This document shows positions 1 to 8,261 of a DNA stretch of 64,000 nt, piece after piece. The notes beneath the pieces are model-generated. The model saw only the letters and a list, made by a program, of their open reading frames with translations. It had not been told where the DNA came from and searched no databases. The stretch is taken from NCBI GenBank assembly GCA_017540945.1, contig JAFYAB010000021.1, positions 1-64,000 on the forward strand, given 5' to 3'. Positions within the stretch are counted from its first letter, which is position 1. Every line of letters starts with the position of its first letter. The position numbers and the translations under genes were made by a program. The DNA comes from Oscillospiraceae bacterium. GTDB lineage: Bacteria; Bacillota_A; Clostridia; Oscillospirales; Oscillospiraceae.

Positions 1-246
1 CCCGAGGTGGGCAAGCTGTACTACGGCAAGGTCGTCCGCATCATCCCCATCGGCGCCTTCGTGGAGCTGGCCCCCGGCAAGGACGGCATGGTCCACATCC
101 GCGACCTGGAGTTCAAGCGCACCGAGAAGGTGGAGGACGTGCTGAACATCGGCGATATGACCTGGGTCAAGGTCACCGAGATCGACGAGAAGGGCCGCGT
201 CAACCTGAGCCGCAAGGAAGCCCTCAAGGAAATGGGCCTCAAATAA
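1..246 (+). CDS. pnp: Polynucleotide phosphorylase (PNPase), C-terminal S1 domain, 5' end outside window
   Basis: The frame is open from base 1 and encodes 81 residues ending in TAA. The segment reads as an S1 RNA-binding fold: [15 protein letters not shown] near the start, then [11 protein letters not shown] and [17 protein letters not shown]. This is the usual C-terminal end of PNPase, which degrades mRNA 3' to 5' by phosphorolysis in the cytoplasm. The catalytic RNase PH domains and the KH domain lie outside the window. An intrinsic terminator follows immediately. Another S1-domain protein is possible, but the '[17 protein letters not shown]' pattern and the clean C-terminal end favour PNPase. 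Confidence 0.85.
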   Translation, partial: PEVGKLYYGKVVRIIPIGAFVELAPGKDGMVHIRDLEFKRTEKVEDVLNIGDMTWVKVTEIDEKGRVNLSRKEALKEMGLK

Positions 247-259
247 TCAGACAATTCCC

Positions 260-299
260 AAAACGGGAAGACCGGAAAGCCTCCGGCCTTCCCGTTTTT
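260..299. terminator. Bidirectional intrinsic terminator between pnp and amidase
   Basis: Inverted repeat AAAACGGGAAGACCGG / CCGGCCTTCCCGTTTTT with a short loop. T-rich on the plus strand and A-rich at the other foot, so it can end both pnp (+) and the convergent amidase gene (-). Confidence 0.85.
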
Positions 300-301
300 G
301 T

Positions 302-1105
302 TCAATTTGCGCCCAGGCGCTTCCAGAATCTCCGCAGCAGTACCACCGCCGCGGCCTTGGTCAGGGGCGCCTCCGGATGGAAGAGGCCGGAGCCGGGAAG
401 AATCAGCTGCTTCTCCAGGGCCCAGCGGAGGGCGTCCGCGTACCAGTCGTCGGAGGCCACATCGGAGAAGGGGATCGCCGGCTGCTCCGTTTCCGGGGCT
501 GGGCCGGCTTCCTTTTGCATTGCCGCGGCCACATCCGCCCGGAAGCCGTCCATGGTATAGCCCGCCCCCAGGCCGGACCAGTAGTGCTCCGGGTCCACGT
601 GGCCGCTGGCGATCCCGGCCTTGCCGCCCTCCCGGTGGGAGCAGACGGCGGTTTTGGGGTCCAGGCCATACTTGCCGCAGAGGAAGGCGAAGAGCTCCAC
701 CGCCGCCTCGTAGCTCCGCTTGCAGTCCGCCAGGGCCTTGCTCCGGTTCAGCACCGTGAAATTGGCGCCGCCGGTGTAGCGGACGGCGTCGCTCTCGCAC
801 ATCTCCACGCCGATGTGGGTGTTGTTGCCGCTGCCGCCGCAGTGCCAGCCCCGGTAATTCCAGGGCAGCGTCTGCCAGACGGCGCCGGTCCCGGCGTCGA
901 TCAGCGCGTGGACGCAGCCCTTGTCGAAGTCCGCCCGGTTCCAGCGCTTGCAGAAGACCTCCGCCTTGGGCTGGGCGCAGCCCACGGAGTGGAGCATCAG
1001 CCCCTTCGGTCCGTTGGTCTGAAAGGCGGTGTAGCGGCTGTCCGCCCGCTTCACGTTGGCCTGATAGCAGGGGTTGTTTGTCAGGTAGTGTTCAATCAAC
1101 TGCAT
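302..1105 (-). CDS. Phage-type N-acetylmuramoyl-L-alanine amidase (endolysin) with C-terminal SLH domain
   Basis: 267 aa. Residues 1-195 look like a PGRP/amidase_2 fold: candidate zinc ligands are H39 (in LMLHSVGC) and H169/D171 (in SGHVDPEHYW), and THIGVEMCE is near residue 97. After a short Pro/Glu linker, residues 211-262 form one S-layer-homology-like domain (IPFSDVASDDWYADALRWA). It should cut the amide bond between muramic acid and L-alanine in peptidoglycan. The ATG at 1105 is chosen because GAGGTGAAACC precedes it; a longer frame to 1180 has no ribosome site. It is the last gene of the phage late region, directly after a holin, so host lysis is the likely role. An SLH tail on an endolysin is unusual and would target secondary cell-wall polymer. 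Confidence 0.85.
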   Translation of the reverse strand: MQLIEHYLTNNPCYQANVKRADSRYTAFQTNGPKGLMLHSVGCAQPKAEVFCKRWNRADFDKGCVHALIDAGTGAVWQTLPWNYRGWHCGGSGNNTHIGVEMCESDAVRYTGGANFTVLNRSKALADCKRSYEAAVELFAFLCGKYGLDPKTAVCSHREGGKAGIASGHVDPEHYWSGLGAGYTMDGFRADVAAAMQKEAGPAPETEQPAIPFSDVASDDWYADALRWALEKQLILPGSGLFHPEAPLTKAAAVVLLRRFWKRLGAN

Positions 1106-1150
1106 GGTTTCACCTCGTTTGTTTGGTCTATGGAAGGACTGAAGGAATGG

Positions 1151-1224
1151 AATTGAGAATTTGATGATGATTGATCCCAAAGCGATCCCTTTTTTCTGAA
1201 CTTCTTACTTCTCAATTCTCAATT
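1151..1224. repeat. Short segment bounded by inverted AATTGAGAATT repeats
   Basis: AATTGAGAATT at 1151-1161 and its reverse complement at 1214-1224 bound about 50 bases between holin and amidase. The same word recurs near 2620-2640 at the 3' end of the terminase gene. Confidence 0.6.
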
Positions 1225-1239
1225 CTTAACTGCTCCGGC

Positions 1240-1434
1240 TCACTCGACCTCCGGCAGGCCCGCCAGGGAGGTCAGCAGGGAGACCAGGCCCGCCAAAAGG
1301 GCGCAGCCGCCCACGGTGCGCCAGTCCACCTCAACGATGGTCACCGCGGCGGGGATCAGGCCCACCGCCGCCTGGGCTACGGTCTTCAATGCGCGGATCA
1401 GGGCCGCGCGCCACCATTGCTTCGTAAAGATCAT
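1240..1434 (-). CDS. Holin, r1t-like
   Basis: 64 aa. The N-terminus (MIFTKQWWRAALIRALKTVAQ) resembles r1t-type phage holins, which start with a W-W motif and a charged helix. Two hydrophobic helices follow (about residues 19-36 and 42-59) separated by EVDWRT. Holins oligomerise in the membrane and release or activate the endolysin. It is followed on the same strand by the amidase gene, the normal holin-endolysin order. The start has AAAGGAGC upstream. Confidence 0.75.
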   Translation of the reverse strand: MIFTKQWWRAALIRALKTVAQAAVGLIPAAVTIVEVDWRTVGGCALLAGLVSLLTSLAGLPEVE

Positions 1435-1513
1435 AATTGCTCCTTTCCCGTATGTTTGCGCTTGATTGGGGATATACTTTCTGTATCAAAACCTGTCCGG
1501 GGGAGGATCCGAC

Positions 1514-2566
1514 ATGCAGCTCCAACGCATCAAAAAGCCCTTGACGGCCGCGGGCGCCGTCCTGCTGGCTGTGGCGGCGGGTTTTCTGATCCTGCCGCTG
1601 CTGCTGCCCTTCCTGCTGGCCTACGGCCTGGCCCTGGGCGCGGAGCCCGCCGTGGCCGCCCTGGGACGGCGGACCCGGCTGCCCCGCTGGTTCCGCTCCG
1701 GTCTCTGCGTCACGGGGCTGTTTCTGGCCTTGGGCGCGGTGCTCTGCTTCTTCGGCCGCATTCTCTGGGAGGAGCTGCTGCGGCTGGTGCGTCAGCTGCC
1801 CCTGCTGCTCTCCCAGCTCCAGCCCGCCCTGACGGCGCTGCGGGAGGGGCTGGAGGACCTGGCCCGCCGGGCGCCGGACACCCTCTCCGCGCCTCTGATC
1901 CGCTGGATCGACGAGCTCTTTGCCGGAGGCGCGGGCCTGCTGGAATCCCTCTATGGCTTTCTCTCCGGCCTGGTCTCCGGCATCGTCACCGGGGCGCCAA
2001 GGCTCTTTCTCTCCCTGGTCACCACCGTGATCGCCGCCTATATGAGCTCCGCCGCCCTGCCCGGGCTCAAGGCCTGGCTCCGCCGCCGTCTCCCCGCCGC
2101 CTGGCAGGAATGGCTTCGTCAGCTCCGGACCCGGGGCAGGGCCGTGCTCGGGGGCTGGCTCCGGGCCCAGCTTAAGCTGATCCTTCTGGTCTTTCTGCTG
2201 CTGACCCTGGGGCTCTGGGTCCTGGGCGTGGAATTCCCCCTGCTCTTCGGCGGGCTGATCGCCCTGCTGGACGCTCTGCCCGTCCTGGGCACCGGCACGG
2301 TGCTGATCCCCTGGGCCCTGCTCTCCTTTCTGCAGGAGCGCTCCGCCCTGGGCTTCGGCCTGCTGGCCCTCTACGGGCTCTGCTCCCTCTCCCGCTCCGT
2401 GCTGGAGCCCCATCTGGTGGGCCGTCAGCTCGGGCTGCCGCCCCTGCTCACGCTGATGGCCTTTTATATCGGCTTTCGGCTCTTCGGCATCGCCGGGATG
2501 ATCCTGCTGCCTCTCATAGTCCTTTTGATTAAGCCCTTTGTCTCCCCGGAAATCACGGATCATTGA
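1514..2566 (+). CDS. ytvI: AI-2E/YtvI-type integral membrane protein
   Basis: 350 aa, polytopic. Hydrophobic helices lie near residues 10-35, 55-80, 140-185, 225-255, 260-285 and 310-345, with the conserved C-terminal block EPHLVGRQLGLPPLLTLM followed by GIAGMILLPL. This matches AI-2E transporter-family proteins of the YtvI type, made during sporulation; their substrate is not established. The ATG at 1514 is preceded by GGGGGAGGATCCGAC; a longer frame to 1466 lacks a ribosome site. It runs opposite to the phage late genes and separates terminase from holin, so it looks like a cargo gene or a host gene caught inside the cassette. The ytvI assignment rather than a generic AI-2E member is an inference. 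Confidence 0.75.
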   Translation: MQLQRIKKPLTAAGAVLLAVAAGFLILPLLLPFLLAYGLALGAEPAVAALGRRTRLPRWFRSGLCVTGLFLALGAVLCFFGRILWEELLRLVRQLPLLLSQLQPALTALREGLEDLARRAPDTLSAPLIRWIDELFAGGAGLLESLYGFLSGLVSGIVTGAPRLFLSLVTTVIAAYMSSAALPGLKAWLRRRLPAAWQEWLRQLRTRGRAVLGGWLRAQLKLILLVFLLLTLGLWVLGVEFPLLFGGLIALLDALPVLGTGTVLIPWALLSFLQERSALGFGLLALYGLCSLSRSVLEPHLVGRQLGLPPLLTLMAFYIGFRLFGIAGMILLPLIVLLIKPFVSPEITDH

Positions 2567-2586
2567 AAATTGGAACTGTTCGGAGT

Positions 2587-2608
2587 GTTTCAAGTCGCAA
2601 TTTGAAAC
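2587..2608. repeat. Hairpin between convergent ytvI and terminase genes
   Basis: GTTTCAA / TTGAAAC arms around an 8-base loop, 20 bases after the ytvI stop. There is no strong T-tract, so terminator function is uncertain. Confidence 0.4.
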
Positions 2609-2635
2609 ATACATTCCATTCTCAATATTTTATTC

Positions 2636-4030
2636 TCAATTCGCCAGCGGGTCTCCCCACTGCATCGCCTTTGGCGCCGCGGGGCTCTCCGCCCTGGGCG
2701 TGATGGGCCGCGCCATGCACATATAGCGCCACTCGTCCGCCGCGTGGTCCTCCTGGGTGGTGTCCAGGTCCTCGGGGCGGAGGGGATCGTAGCACAGGCT
2801 GGGGATGGTCCGGAGGAAGGCGGCGCAGTTGTCGTAGACGTAGAGCATGGGCAGGCCCTCCCGGTCGAAGCGCAGCCGGTAGTGGCACTGCATCCAGCCG
2901 GGGATCCGCTTGTGATCCCCGGGGGCGAAGAAGATCCGGTAGCGCTCCCCGGTCTCCGCAATGCTCTCGCCGCCCGAGGCGTCCCAGATGGCCGGGTCCG
3001 CCACCCCCTCGATCTGCCGGCCCCGAAGCCAGGGGTGGCTGTCCTCCAACTCCCGGATCCGGCGGAAGACCTCGTCCGGGGTCCAGCGCAGCCCCTCGTT
3101 GGGGGTTTTCGTGCAGCCGTAGAGCTCCAGGATGCGGTAGAGCCGGCCGTCGAAATCCACCGCCCACCAGGCGCAGGAGAAGGGCCTGGCGTAGCCCCAG
3201 TCGAAGGAGCGATAGAGCTTCCAGCCCGGCGCCGGGGCCCGGGCGGGGATCACATGGGTCCAGCGGCCCTGTCTGGCCGCCTCCTCGGCGCCGAGCCCCG
3301 CCGCCGCGCATTTCGCCGGATCCGGGGCGCTGCGGAAGTCCTCGAAAAACTGGCCCTCGAACACATCCCAGTCCCCCTCCAGCCAGGCTCGCCGCAGCTG
3401 CTCCGGCAGGGCCTCCAGCTGGCGGATATAGTCCGGCTGGGCCTCCATCAGGGCCCTGTTGTCCGTCACCAGGGAGCGGATGAAGCTGTACTCCGCCGGG
3501 TCCTCCCCGGCCTCGTAGCGCCGGTCCAGGAAGATGCGCTTGATGTAGCCGTGGCCCTGGCCGCCGGGGTTGCAGGTGTAGTAGATCCGCTTGGGGAAGT
3601 CATTGACGCCCCGCAGGCAGGCGGTGATGCTCTTCATCTGGAACTCCGAGAGCTGCGTGGCCTCGTCGAGGAAGATCACGTCGTATTCCACCCCCTGGAG
3701 CCGGTCCAGATCCCCGTCCCTGGCGCAGTACATAAAGTGGATGGAGGCGCCGTTCAAAAAGCGCAGGACCTTGTCCTTGTCGTTGTAGACCGCCAGGCCC
3801 GACAGCTCCGTCCGCAGGACCTGGATGTGGTTGTTCATCAGCTCCGGATAGCTCCGGCGGACGATCAGCAGCTTGATCCCAGGCCAGCGCAGGGCCAGCA
3901 GCTTGGCCTTGGTCCGCACGGCCCAGCTCTTCCCGCCGCCCCGGGCCCCGCCGAAGCCCACGTGCTTGGTCTTCGCCTCCAGCATCAGCTTCTGCTTCTC
4001 ATTGGGGGGCTCGATTTTCAGTACGTTCAT
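2636..4030 (-). CDS. Phage terminase large subunit
   Basis: 464 aa. ATPase: Walker A GGARGGGKS at residues 27-35, Walker B DVIFLDEA at 117-124, coupling motif TCNP at 152-155. The C-terminal nuclease shows RSFDWGYARP and GVADPAIWD acidic clusters, as in RNase H-like terminase nucleases. It should cut and pump concatemeric phage DNA into the prohead through the portal. The ATG at 4030 overlaps the small-subunit stop as ATGA and has GGAGG 10 bases upstream; an ATG at 4039 would leave only one base after the ribosome site. All catalytic motifs are intact. Its stop TGA falls within an AATTGAG repeat word. Confidence 0.92.
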   Translation of the reverse strand: MNVLKIEPPNEKQKLMLEAKTKHVGFGGARGGGKSWAVRTKAKLLALRWPGIKLLIVRRSYPELMNNHIQVLRTELSGLAVYNDKDKVLRFLNGASIHFMYCARDGDLDRLQGVEYDVIFLDEATQLSEFQMKSITACLRGVNDFPKRIYYTCNPGGQGHGYIKRIFLDRRYEAGEDPAEYSFIRSLVTDNRALMEAQPDYIRQLEALPEQLRRAWLEGDWDVFEGQFFEDFRSAPDPAKCAAAGLGAEEAARQGRWTHVIPARAPAPGWKLYRSFDWGYARPFSCAWWAVDFDGRLYRILELYGCTKTPNEGLRWTPDEVFRRIRELEDSHPWLRGRQIEGVADPAIWDASGGESIAETGERYRIFFAPGDHKRIPGWMQCHYRLRFDREGLPMLYVYDNCAAFLRTIPSLCYDPLRPEDLDTTQEDHAADEWRYMCMARPITPRAESPAAPKAMQWGDPLAN

Positions 4031-4323
4031 CCCGCCCATTCCTCCGGAATGCCTTTCAGCTCCACGCGGACGTCGCTCTCATCCCTTGGCCGCTCGAAGA
4101 GCCCCAGGTATTTGACCAGCAGCTCCAGCGCCTTCTGCTTGTCGTGGAGCTTGAGCTCGACGCCCTTGCCGGTGTCCTTGATGCCGGCGATGGCGGCCCG
4201 CTGGGCCTCGCTCAGCAGGCGGGAGTCCTTGACCCGAACCTCCCCGTCCTCGATCCAGATGTACTCGGTGAAGTCGGAGAAGGCGATGGCCTTCAGAACC
4301 TCCAGAATGGCTTCCTCGTTCAT
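4027..4323 (-). CDS. Phage terminase small subunit
   Basis: 98 aa. Its C-terminal half carries GVELKLHDKQKALELLVKYLGLF, the helix block that marks Terminase_2-type small subunits. The N-terminal DNA-binding part is short compared with typical 140-180 aa members. It should recognise packaging DNA and load the large subunit. It overlaps both neighbours by ATGA-type junctions (4320-4323 and 4027-4030), so translation is coupled through three genes. Confidence 0.8.
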   Translation of the reverse strand: MNEEAILEVLKAIAFSDFTEYIWIEDGEVRVKDSRLLSEAQRAAIAGIKDTGKGVELKLHDKQKALELLVKYLGLFERPRDESDVRVELKGIPEEWAG

Positions 4324-4460
4324 TCTGTCCCGCCTCCCCGCCGGACGCGCTCCTGTTCCGCGTTCAGCCGTTCCACCAGCCGGAACAGGGCCTCCCAGAG
4401 CTGGGAAAGCTGTTCCTGCAGCTCCCCCTCAAGCCGCGGGGGGTACTCGTATTGCTTCAT
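4320..4460 (-). CDS. Small coiled-coil phage protein of unknown function
   Basis: 46 aa, starting MKQYEYPPRLEGELQEQLSQ, mostly one amphipathic helix ending in basic residues. AAGGAGG lies 6 bases before the ATG at 4460, and the stop overlaps the terminase small subunit start. Position and coupling suggest a packaging accessory, but no family is recognised. The longer frame to 4529 runs through a palindromic repeat and is not used. Confidence 0.6.
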   Translation of the reverse strand: MKQYEYPPRLEGELQEQLSQLWEALFRLVERLNAEQERVRRGGGTE

Positions 4461-4509
4461 AATAGCCTCCTTGCGCTTCCTTGTAACTTCGGATTTGGCG
4501 ATTTCATCC

Positions 4510-4580
4510 GTAGGGGCCGATGCCCACATCGGCCCTTGCCCCGGTCGGCAGAGAGGGCCGATGTGGGCATCGGCCCCTAC
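4510..4580. repeat. Inverted pair of GTAG-headed REP palindromes
   Basis: Unit one at 4510-4535: GTAG then stem GGGCCGATG / CATCGGCCC with loop CCCA. Unit two at 4555-4580 is the same element reversed. The pair lies in the gap between the small coiled-coil gene and the 655-aa virion gene of the phage late operon. Confidence 0.9.
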
Positions 4581-4620
4581 GGGCGTTTTCGCAACATCCC
4601 TACAAACCCCGATTTGCCGT

Positions 4621-6588
4621 CTACACGTCGCTTCCGCTCTCCGTCAGCCAGCTGAGGCTGTGGAGCTCCATACCGCCGCTGCCCTCCAGCCGCAGCCGCA
4701 GCCGCTGGCAGCGGCGGGTGGGGACGGAGAGGGTCAGGCTGCGCAGACTGCTGCCCCGCAGCTCTCCCACCCGCAGCCAGGGTCCCTCGTCAAAGCGCAG
4801 CAGGACCCGCAGGGAGGCCCCCAGCTCCAGCCGGGCCGTCAGCTGGAGGCGGCTCAGATAGCGGCGCTCCGCCATCCGGGGCGCCAGCTCCCCGGACTCG
4901 GCCCACCAGTCCACGCCTTTGCTGTCCTGGGCCTCGCCCACACAGAGCAGGCCGCTCCCCGCCTGGGGCAGGAGGTACAGCTTCTCTCCGAGGCTGTAGG
5001 CCGCCAGGAAGCGCTGCTCGTCCTCCCGATACCAGAGGCCGGTTTCGGTGTCCAGGACGAAGAGCCCCGCCCGCCCCGCGGGATCCAGCATGGAGATGTA
5101 ATAGCGGCCGCCCCGGGCTCCCGCCGCGGCGCTGTGCCAGCAGGCGTCCCCCAGGGCCCGGGAGATCCTCACGGGCAGGGTGCCGTTGTAGCAGCAGACG
5201 CCGCCGGCGGACTTGTAATAGAGCCGATCCCGGATCACCACGGCGCTGTTCGCGCTGCCCGCCTCGATGCCCTCCAGGCTCACGGTGACCACCCCGTGGT
5301 CCCCCGCGGCGGAGGGGTAGATCTTTTCCAGGCAATCCGCCCGGAAAAAGAGGGGGCAGCCGCCCAGCACCGCCGCGCCGGTATAGGGTCCGTCGTGGCC
5401 CCGGGCCACCCGATAGCTGTCGGTGGACAGGCCCTCAAAGGCGTTCCAGTTCCGGAAGTCTCCCAGCTTGCTGCCGTAGAGCTCGTTGACGCCCCCTCCG
5501 CAGCGGCAGCCCCAGAGACGGTTTCCGGCCTCCACCACGAAATCCAGCTCCGGGATGGCGCGGGTCACGGCGAGAAAGCTCTGGTCGTGCCAGGTCAGCT
5601 CGATCTCATAGCTCTGGGGCAGGCTGCCCGGGAGGATCAGGTAGTCGTTTCGACCCTCCGCCCGGTCGGCGGCGCCGGGATCGTGCCAGGCGTCCCGGAG
5701 GGTACAGGTCCCGGACCAGAGGGCCTCCACCTCCGCCTCGCCGCCCTGGTTGCTCTCCAGGCGTCCGCTGAGCTCCACCACGTCCCCGGGCCGCAGGCCC
5801 CGGGCGATGCCCGGCACGGCGCATTTGACGTAGGCGGGCGTCTCCGACGCGGCTCCTGGGCTCTGGAGGACCTGGCCGTTCTCATCACAGGGGCTGAACA
5901 GGGTGCCGCCCTGGTCGCAGCTGTTGAATTGGGCCATGTCGCCGCAGTCCACGGCAGGGGTCACCGGCTCGCCCATCCGGAGCTTCAGCGTGTTGGCAAA
6001 CTTCCCGTCGGGGAAGACGCAGACCCAGGCCCCCAGGAATACCAGCCGCCGCAGGCCGGGCTGCCGCAGGCTGTAACGGTAGACCAGCCGCAGGATCATC
6101 CCGTCGTACTTCTCTCCGGGATCCAGCAGGCTGCCCTCCAGGGAGGCGCCGCCGTCCAGGGGCCTCCACCGATCGGCGGAGGCCTCGTAGCGGTAGCGGT
6201 AGTCGCCGGGGCTTGTGAGGGTATTCAGAATCCGCTCCGGCTGCGGGAGGGCGGCGGCGCTGTCCTCCCCGTCATAGGCGTTCAGGGAGACGGTCCCGTC
6301 CAGCAGCCGGGGCAGGGCGGCCCCGCCGCACCAGAGCGTGCCGTCGGCGTCCAGCACCACGGTCTGCCCCCGGCCGCCCACGGCCAGGACCCGGCCCGCG
6401 GGGCAGCCGTCCAGGGTCCGGGGCTCCGTGCGCCGCCGCCGGGTCCGCAGCAGAGGAGCGGCCTCGCCGGAAAGGTTTTGCATGTCGTAGAAGGCGCCGG
6501 CTCCAGGCTCCGGGGTGTGGGAATAGCCGCGAAAGCGATCGACTGAAACGCGTCGCTTTTTTGGGGGGATCAGTTTAGGGTAACGCAT
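4621..6588 (-). CDS. Phage virion protein, probable beta-rich tail/nozzle or DNA-stabilisation component
   Basis: 655 aa, beginning MRYPKLIPPKKRRVSVDRFRGY. It contains many short beta-strand stretches with repeated 'G.vl...dg.lw' patterns in residues 60-130 and 390-570, including LYGSKLGDFRNWNAF and SYRVARGHDGPYTGA. This is reminiscent of beta-propeller nozzle or head-closure proteins of short-tailed phages, by analogy only. The ATG at 6588 has AAAGGAGTCCCC in front; the frame continues upstream through an inverted repeat with no start signal. It lies between the capsid gene and the terminase genes. With no tail-tube or tape-measure gene in the cassette, it is the best candidate for the tail structure. 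Confidence 0.6.
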   Translation of the reverse strand: MRYPKLIPPKKRRVSVDRFRGYSHTPEPGAGAFYDMQNLSGEAAPLLRTRRRRTEPRTLDGCPAGRVLAVGGRGQTVVLDADGTLWCGGAALPRLLDGTVSLNAYDGEDSAAALPQPERILNTLTSPGDYRYRYEASADRWRPLDGGASLEGSLLDPGEKYDGMILRLVYRYSLRQPGLRRLVFLGAWVCVFPDGKFANTLKLRMGEPVTPAVDCGDMAQFNSCDQGGTLFSPCDENGQVLQSPGAASETPAYVKCAVPGIARGLRPGDVVELSGRLESNQGGEAEVEALWSGTCTLRDAWHDPGAADRAEGRNDYLILPGSLPQSYEIELTWHDQSFLAVTRAIPELDFVVEAGNRLWGCRCGGGVNELYGSKLGDFRNWNAFEGLSTDSYRVARGHDGPYTGAAVLGGCPLFFRADCLEKIYPSAAGDHGVVTVSLEGIEAGSANSAVVIRDRLYYKSAGGVCCYNGTLPVRISRALGDACWHSAAAGARGGRYYISMLDPAGRAGLFVLDTETGLWYREDEQRFLAAYSLGEKLYLLPQAGSGLLCVGEAQDSKGVDWWAESGELAPRMAERRYLSRLQLTARLELGASLRVLLRFDEGPWLRVGELRGSSLRSLTLSVPTRRCQRLRLRLEGSGGMELHSLSWLTESGSDV

Positions 6589-6619
6589 GGGGACTCCTTT
6601 CTGCTTTCGGTGACAGCTG

Positions 6620-6778
6620 ATACTAATATTTGATTGAAGGGTTCGAAAGCGGTCCGAGCGGGAATTGCGCCAGACGAGGCGGAGGACGCAGGCGGGCTTG
6701 ACGCCCGGCAAGGACGACAACGAAGTATGGCACAATTCCCGCCGGAACGAATCGAACAATTTAGTCAAATATTAGTAT
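6620..6778. repeat. MITE-like 159-bp imperfect inverted repeat
   Basis: Left arm 6620-6675 begins ATACTAATATTTGA and ends GGGAATTGCGCCA. The right arm 6724-6778 is its reverse complement with scattered mismatches (TCAAATATTAGTAT, TGGCACAATTCCC). About 48 bases of GC-rich hairpin-forming sequence lie between. It sits in the late operon between capsid and the 655-aa virion gene, followed by CACCTGTCACCTGTCACTTG repeats to 6863. Confidence 0.8.
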
Positions 6779-6863
6779 GAAACGTGACAACGATTGTTCA
6801 AGCCGTATGCTATCATCTCCGGAGCTGTCACTTTTCACCTGTCACCTGTCACTTGTCACTTGG

Positions 6864-8207
6864 TCAGTTGGCCTCGTCCACGCCGGAATACGCGGAGCAG
6901 GACTCCACCCGGACCATGCGGTTCTGGTAGAGGATCTTCGCCGCGGTCTCGAACTTGTAGCCCACGGTGGAGAACTGGTTCAGAGGGCCGCCGATCTGGG
7001 ACGCGTCCTTGATGATCATCTCCATGCCCATGCCCTCGGGGTCCACGACGCCGAAGGCGTCCTTGCCGAAGAAGAGGGTGCCGTAGACGGCGCAGGGGCC
7101 GGAGGTCGAGTCGCCGCCCTCGCCGGGCCAGACGGTGTCCTCGGCGCCGGAGCTGCCGGAGGGCGTGAAGGGCAGGGCCGCGCTGAGCCAGAGGTGCTTG
7201 CCGCTGAGGGTGCAGCCGATGATCTCCGCGGAGCCGCCCATCTTGCTTTCGGAGGTGTCGTAGATGTGGATCTTCCGACCCAGGAGGCTCTTGGCGATGT
7301 CCGCGGTCAGGGTCTCCTTGACGCTCAGCTTATAGGAGGAGACGCTGCCGTACTGGGCGCCGGTGGTGGTGTCGGCGCCGTTGTAGGCGGAGACCGTCAG
7401 ATTGGGCTGGGCCGCGCTGAAGAGGGGACCGCCGTTGAAGACGGGAGCCTCGGTGCTCTCCACAAAGCGGACGCCGTGGAGCTCGCCGATCTCGCCCTCG
7501 AAGATCTCCCGGGCGGCGGCGTACTTGTGGGCCTCCATCCAGTCGGGATGGGAGCGCAGGTCGTAGGCCGCGGAGGGGTGGATCACCGCCACATACTTGT
7601 TGCCCTCGAAGAAGGGGGCCTTCTGCTTCTTCAGGAAGGTGTAGGCCTTGTTCACCACGTCGGGGGTCAGGCGGTTGTTGTTGGCGTGAAGCTCTGCGCG
7701 GCTGACAGGCGTGGAGCTGGGGACGCCGTTGGCGTCCAGGGTGTCGGCGTAGATGACGGAGGTGCCGGTGCAGAGCTCGTTGCGCACCAGCGTGTCGGCG
7801 GTCTCGCCGCCGGCGGCGCCCATCTCCTCGGCGGCCCCCAGCAGGACGTTGTCCACCGCGTGGAGGTTCAGGCGGTCGGAGATGGCGGCGTAGTCGCCGT
7901 ACTGCTGGACGCTGACGCTGACGGCGCTCTGGCCGAACTTCTGGCCGGAGGGGATGACGCCCTCAACCAGGGGGGTCAGGGCCTTGGCAAAGGTGTTCCA
8001 CTTGCGCCACTGGACGCTGTCGCCGTGGCCGGCAGGCAGGAACTGGGACTTGCCCAGCTGGGTGAAGATCAGCCGGGGCCGGGCGTTCTCCAGCAGCTCG
8101 GTGTCATAATAGGTCTTCATGGCGGTGCTCATGGCGCCGGTGGCGTTCATCTGGGCGGCGTCAAAGGCGTTGACGTCGCCGGCGGTGGTGTTAACGGTCA
8201 GTTGCAT
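6864..8207 (-). CDS. Major capsid protein, N4-gp56 family
   Basis: 447 aa. The N-terminal part (MSTAMKTYYDTELLENARPR, then FTQLGKSQFLPAGHGDSVQW) is characteristic of N4-gp56-type capsid proteins, which have the HK97 fold and occur in short-tailed phages and many Bacillota prophages. The ATG at 8207 has AAAGGAGCACATTT upstream. It follows the scaffold candidate, the usual order. The stop TGA is followed after three bases by an AAGTGACAAGTGACAGG repeat. Length and reading frame look intact. Confidence 0.88.
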   Translation of the reverse strand: MQLTVNTTAGDVNAFDAAQMNATGAMSTAMKTYYDTELLENARPRLIFTQLGKSQFLPAGHGDSVQWRKWNTFAKALTPLVEGVIPSGQKFGQSAVSVSVQQYGDYAAISDRLNLHAVDNVLLGAAEEMGAAGGETADTLVRNELCTGTSVIYADTLDANGVPSSTPVSRAELHANNNRLTPDVVNKAYTFLKKQKAPFFEGNKYVAVIHPSAAYDLRSHPDWMEAHKYAAAREIFEGEIGELHGVRFVESTEAPVFNGGPLFSAAQPNLTVSAYNGADTTTGAQYGSVSSYKLSVKETLTADIAKSLLGRKIHIYDTSESKMGGSAEIIGCTLSGKHLWLSAALPFTPSGSSGAEDTVWPGEGGDSTSGPCAVYGTLFFGKDAFGVVDPEGMGMEMIIKDASQIGGPLNQFSTVGYKFETAAKILYQNRMVRVESCSAYSGVDEAN

Positions 8208-8261
8208 AAATGTGCTCCTTTCAAATTCATCTGTGTGTTTGCGCGGATCCTTGCAGCGAAT

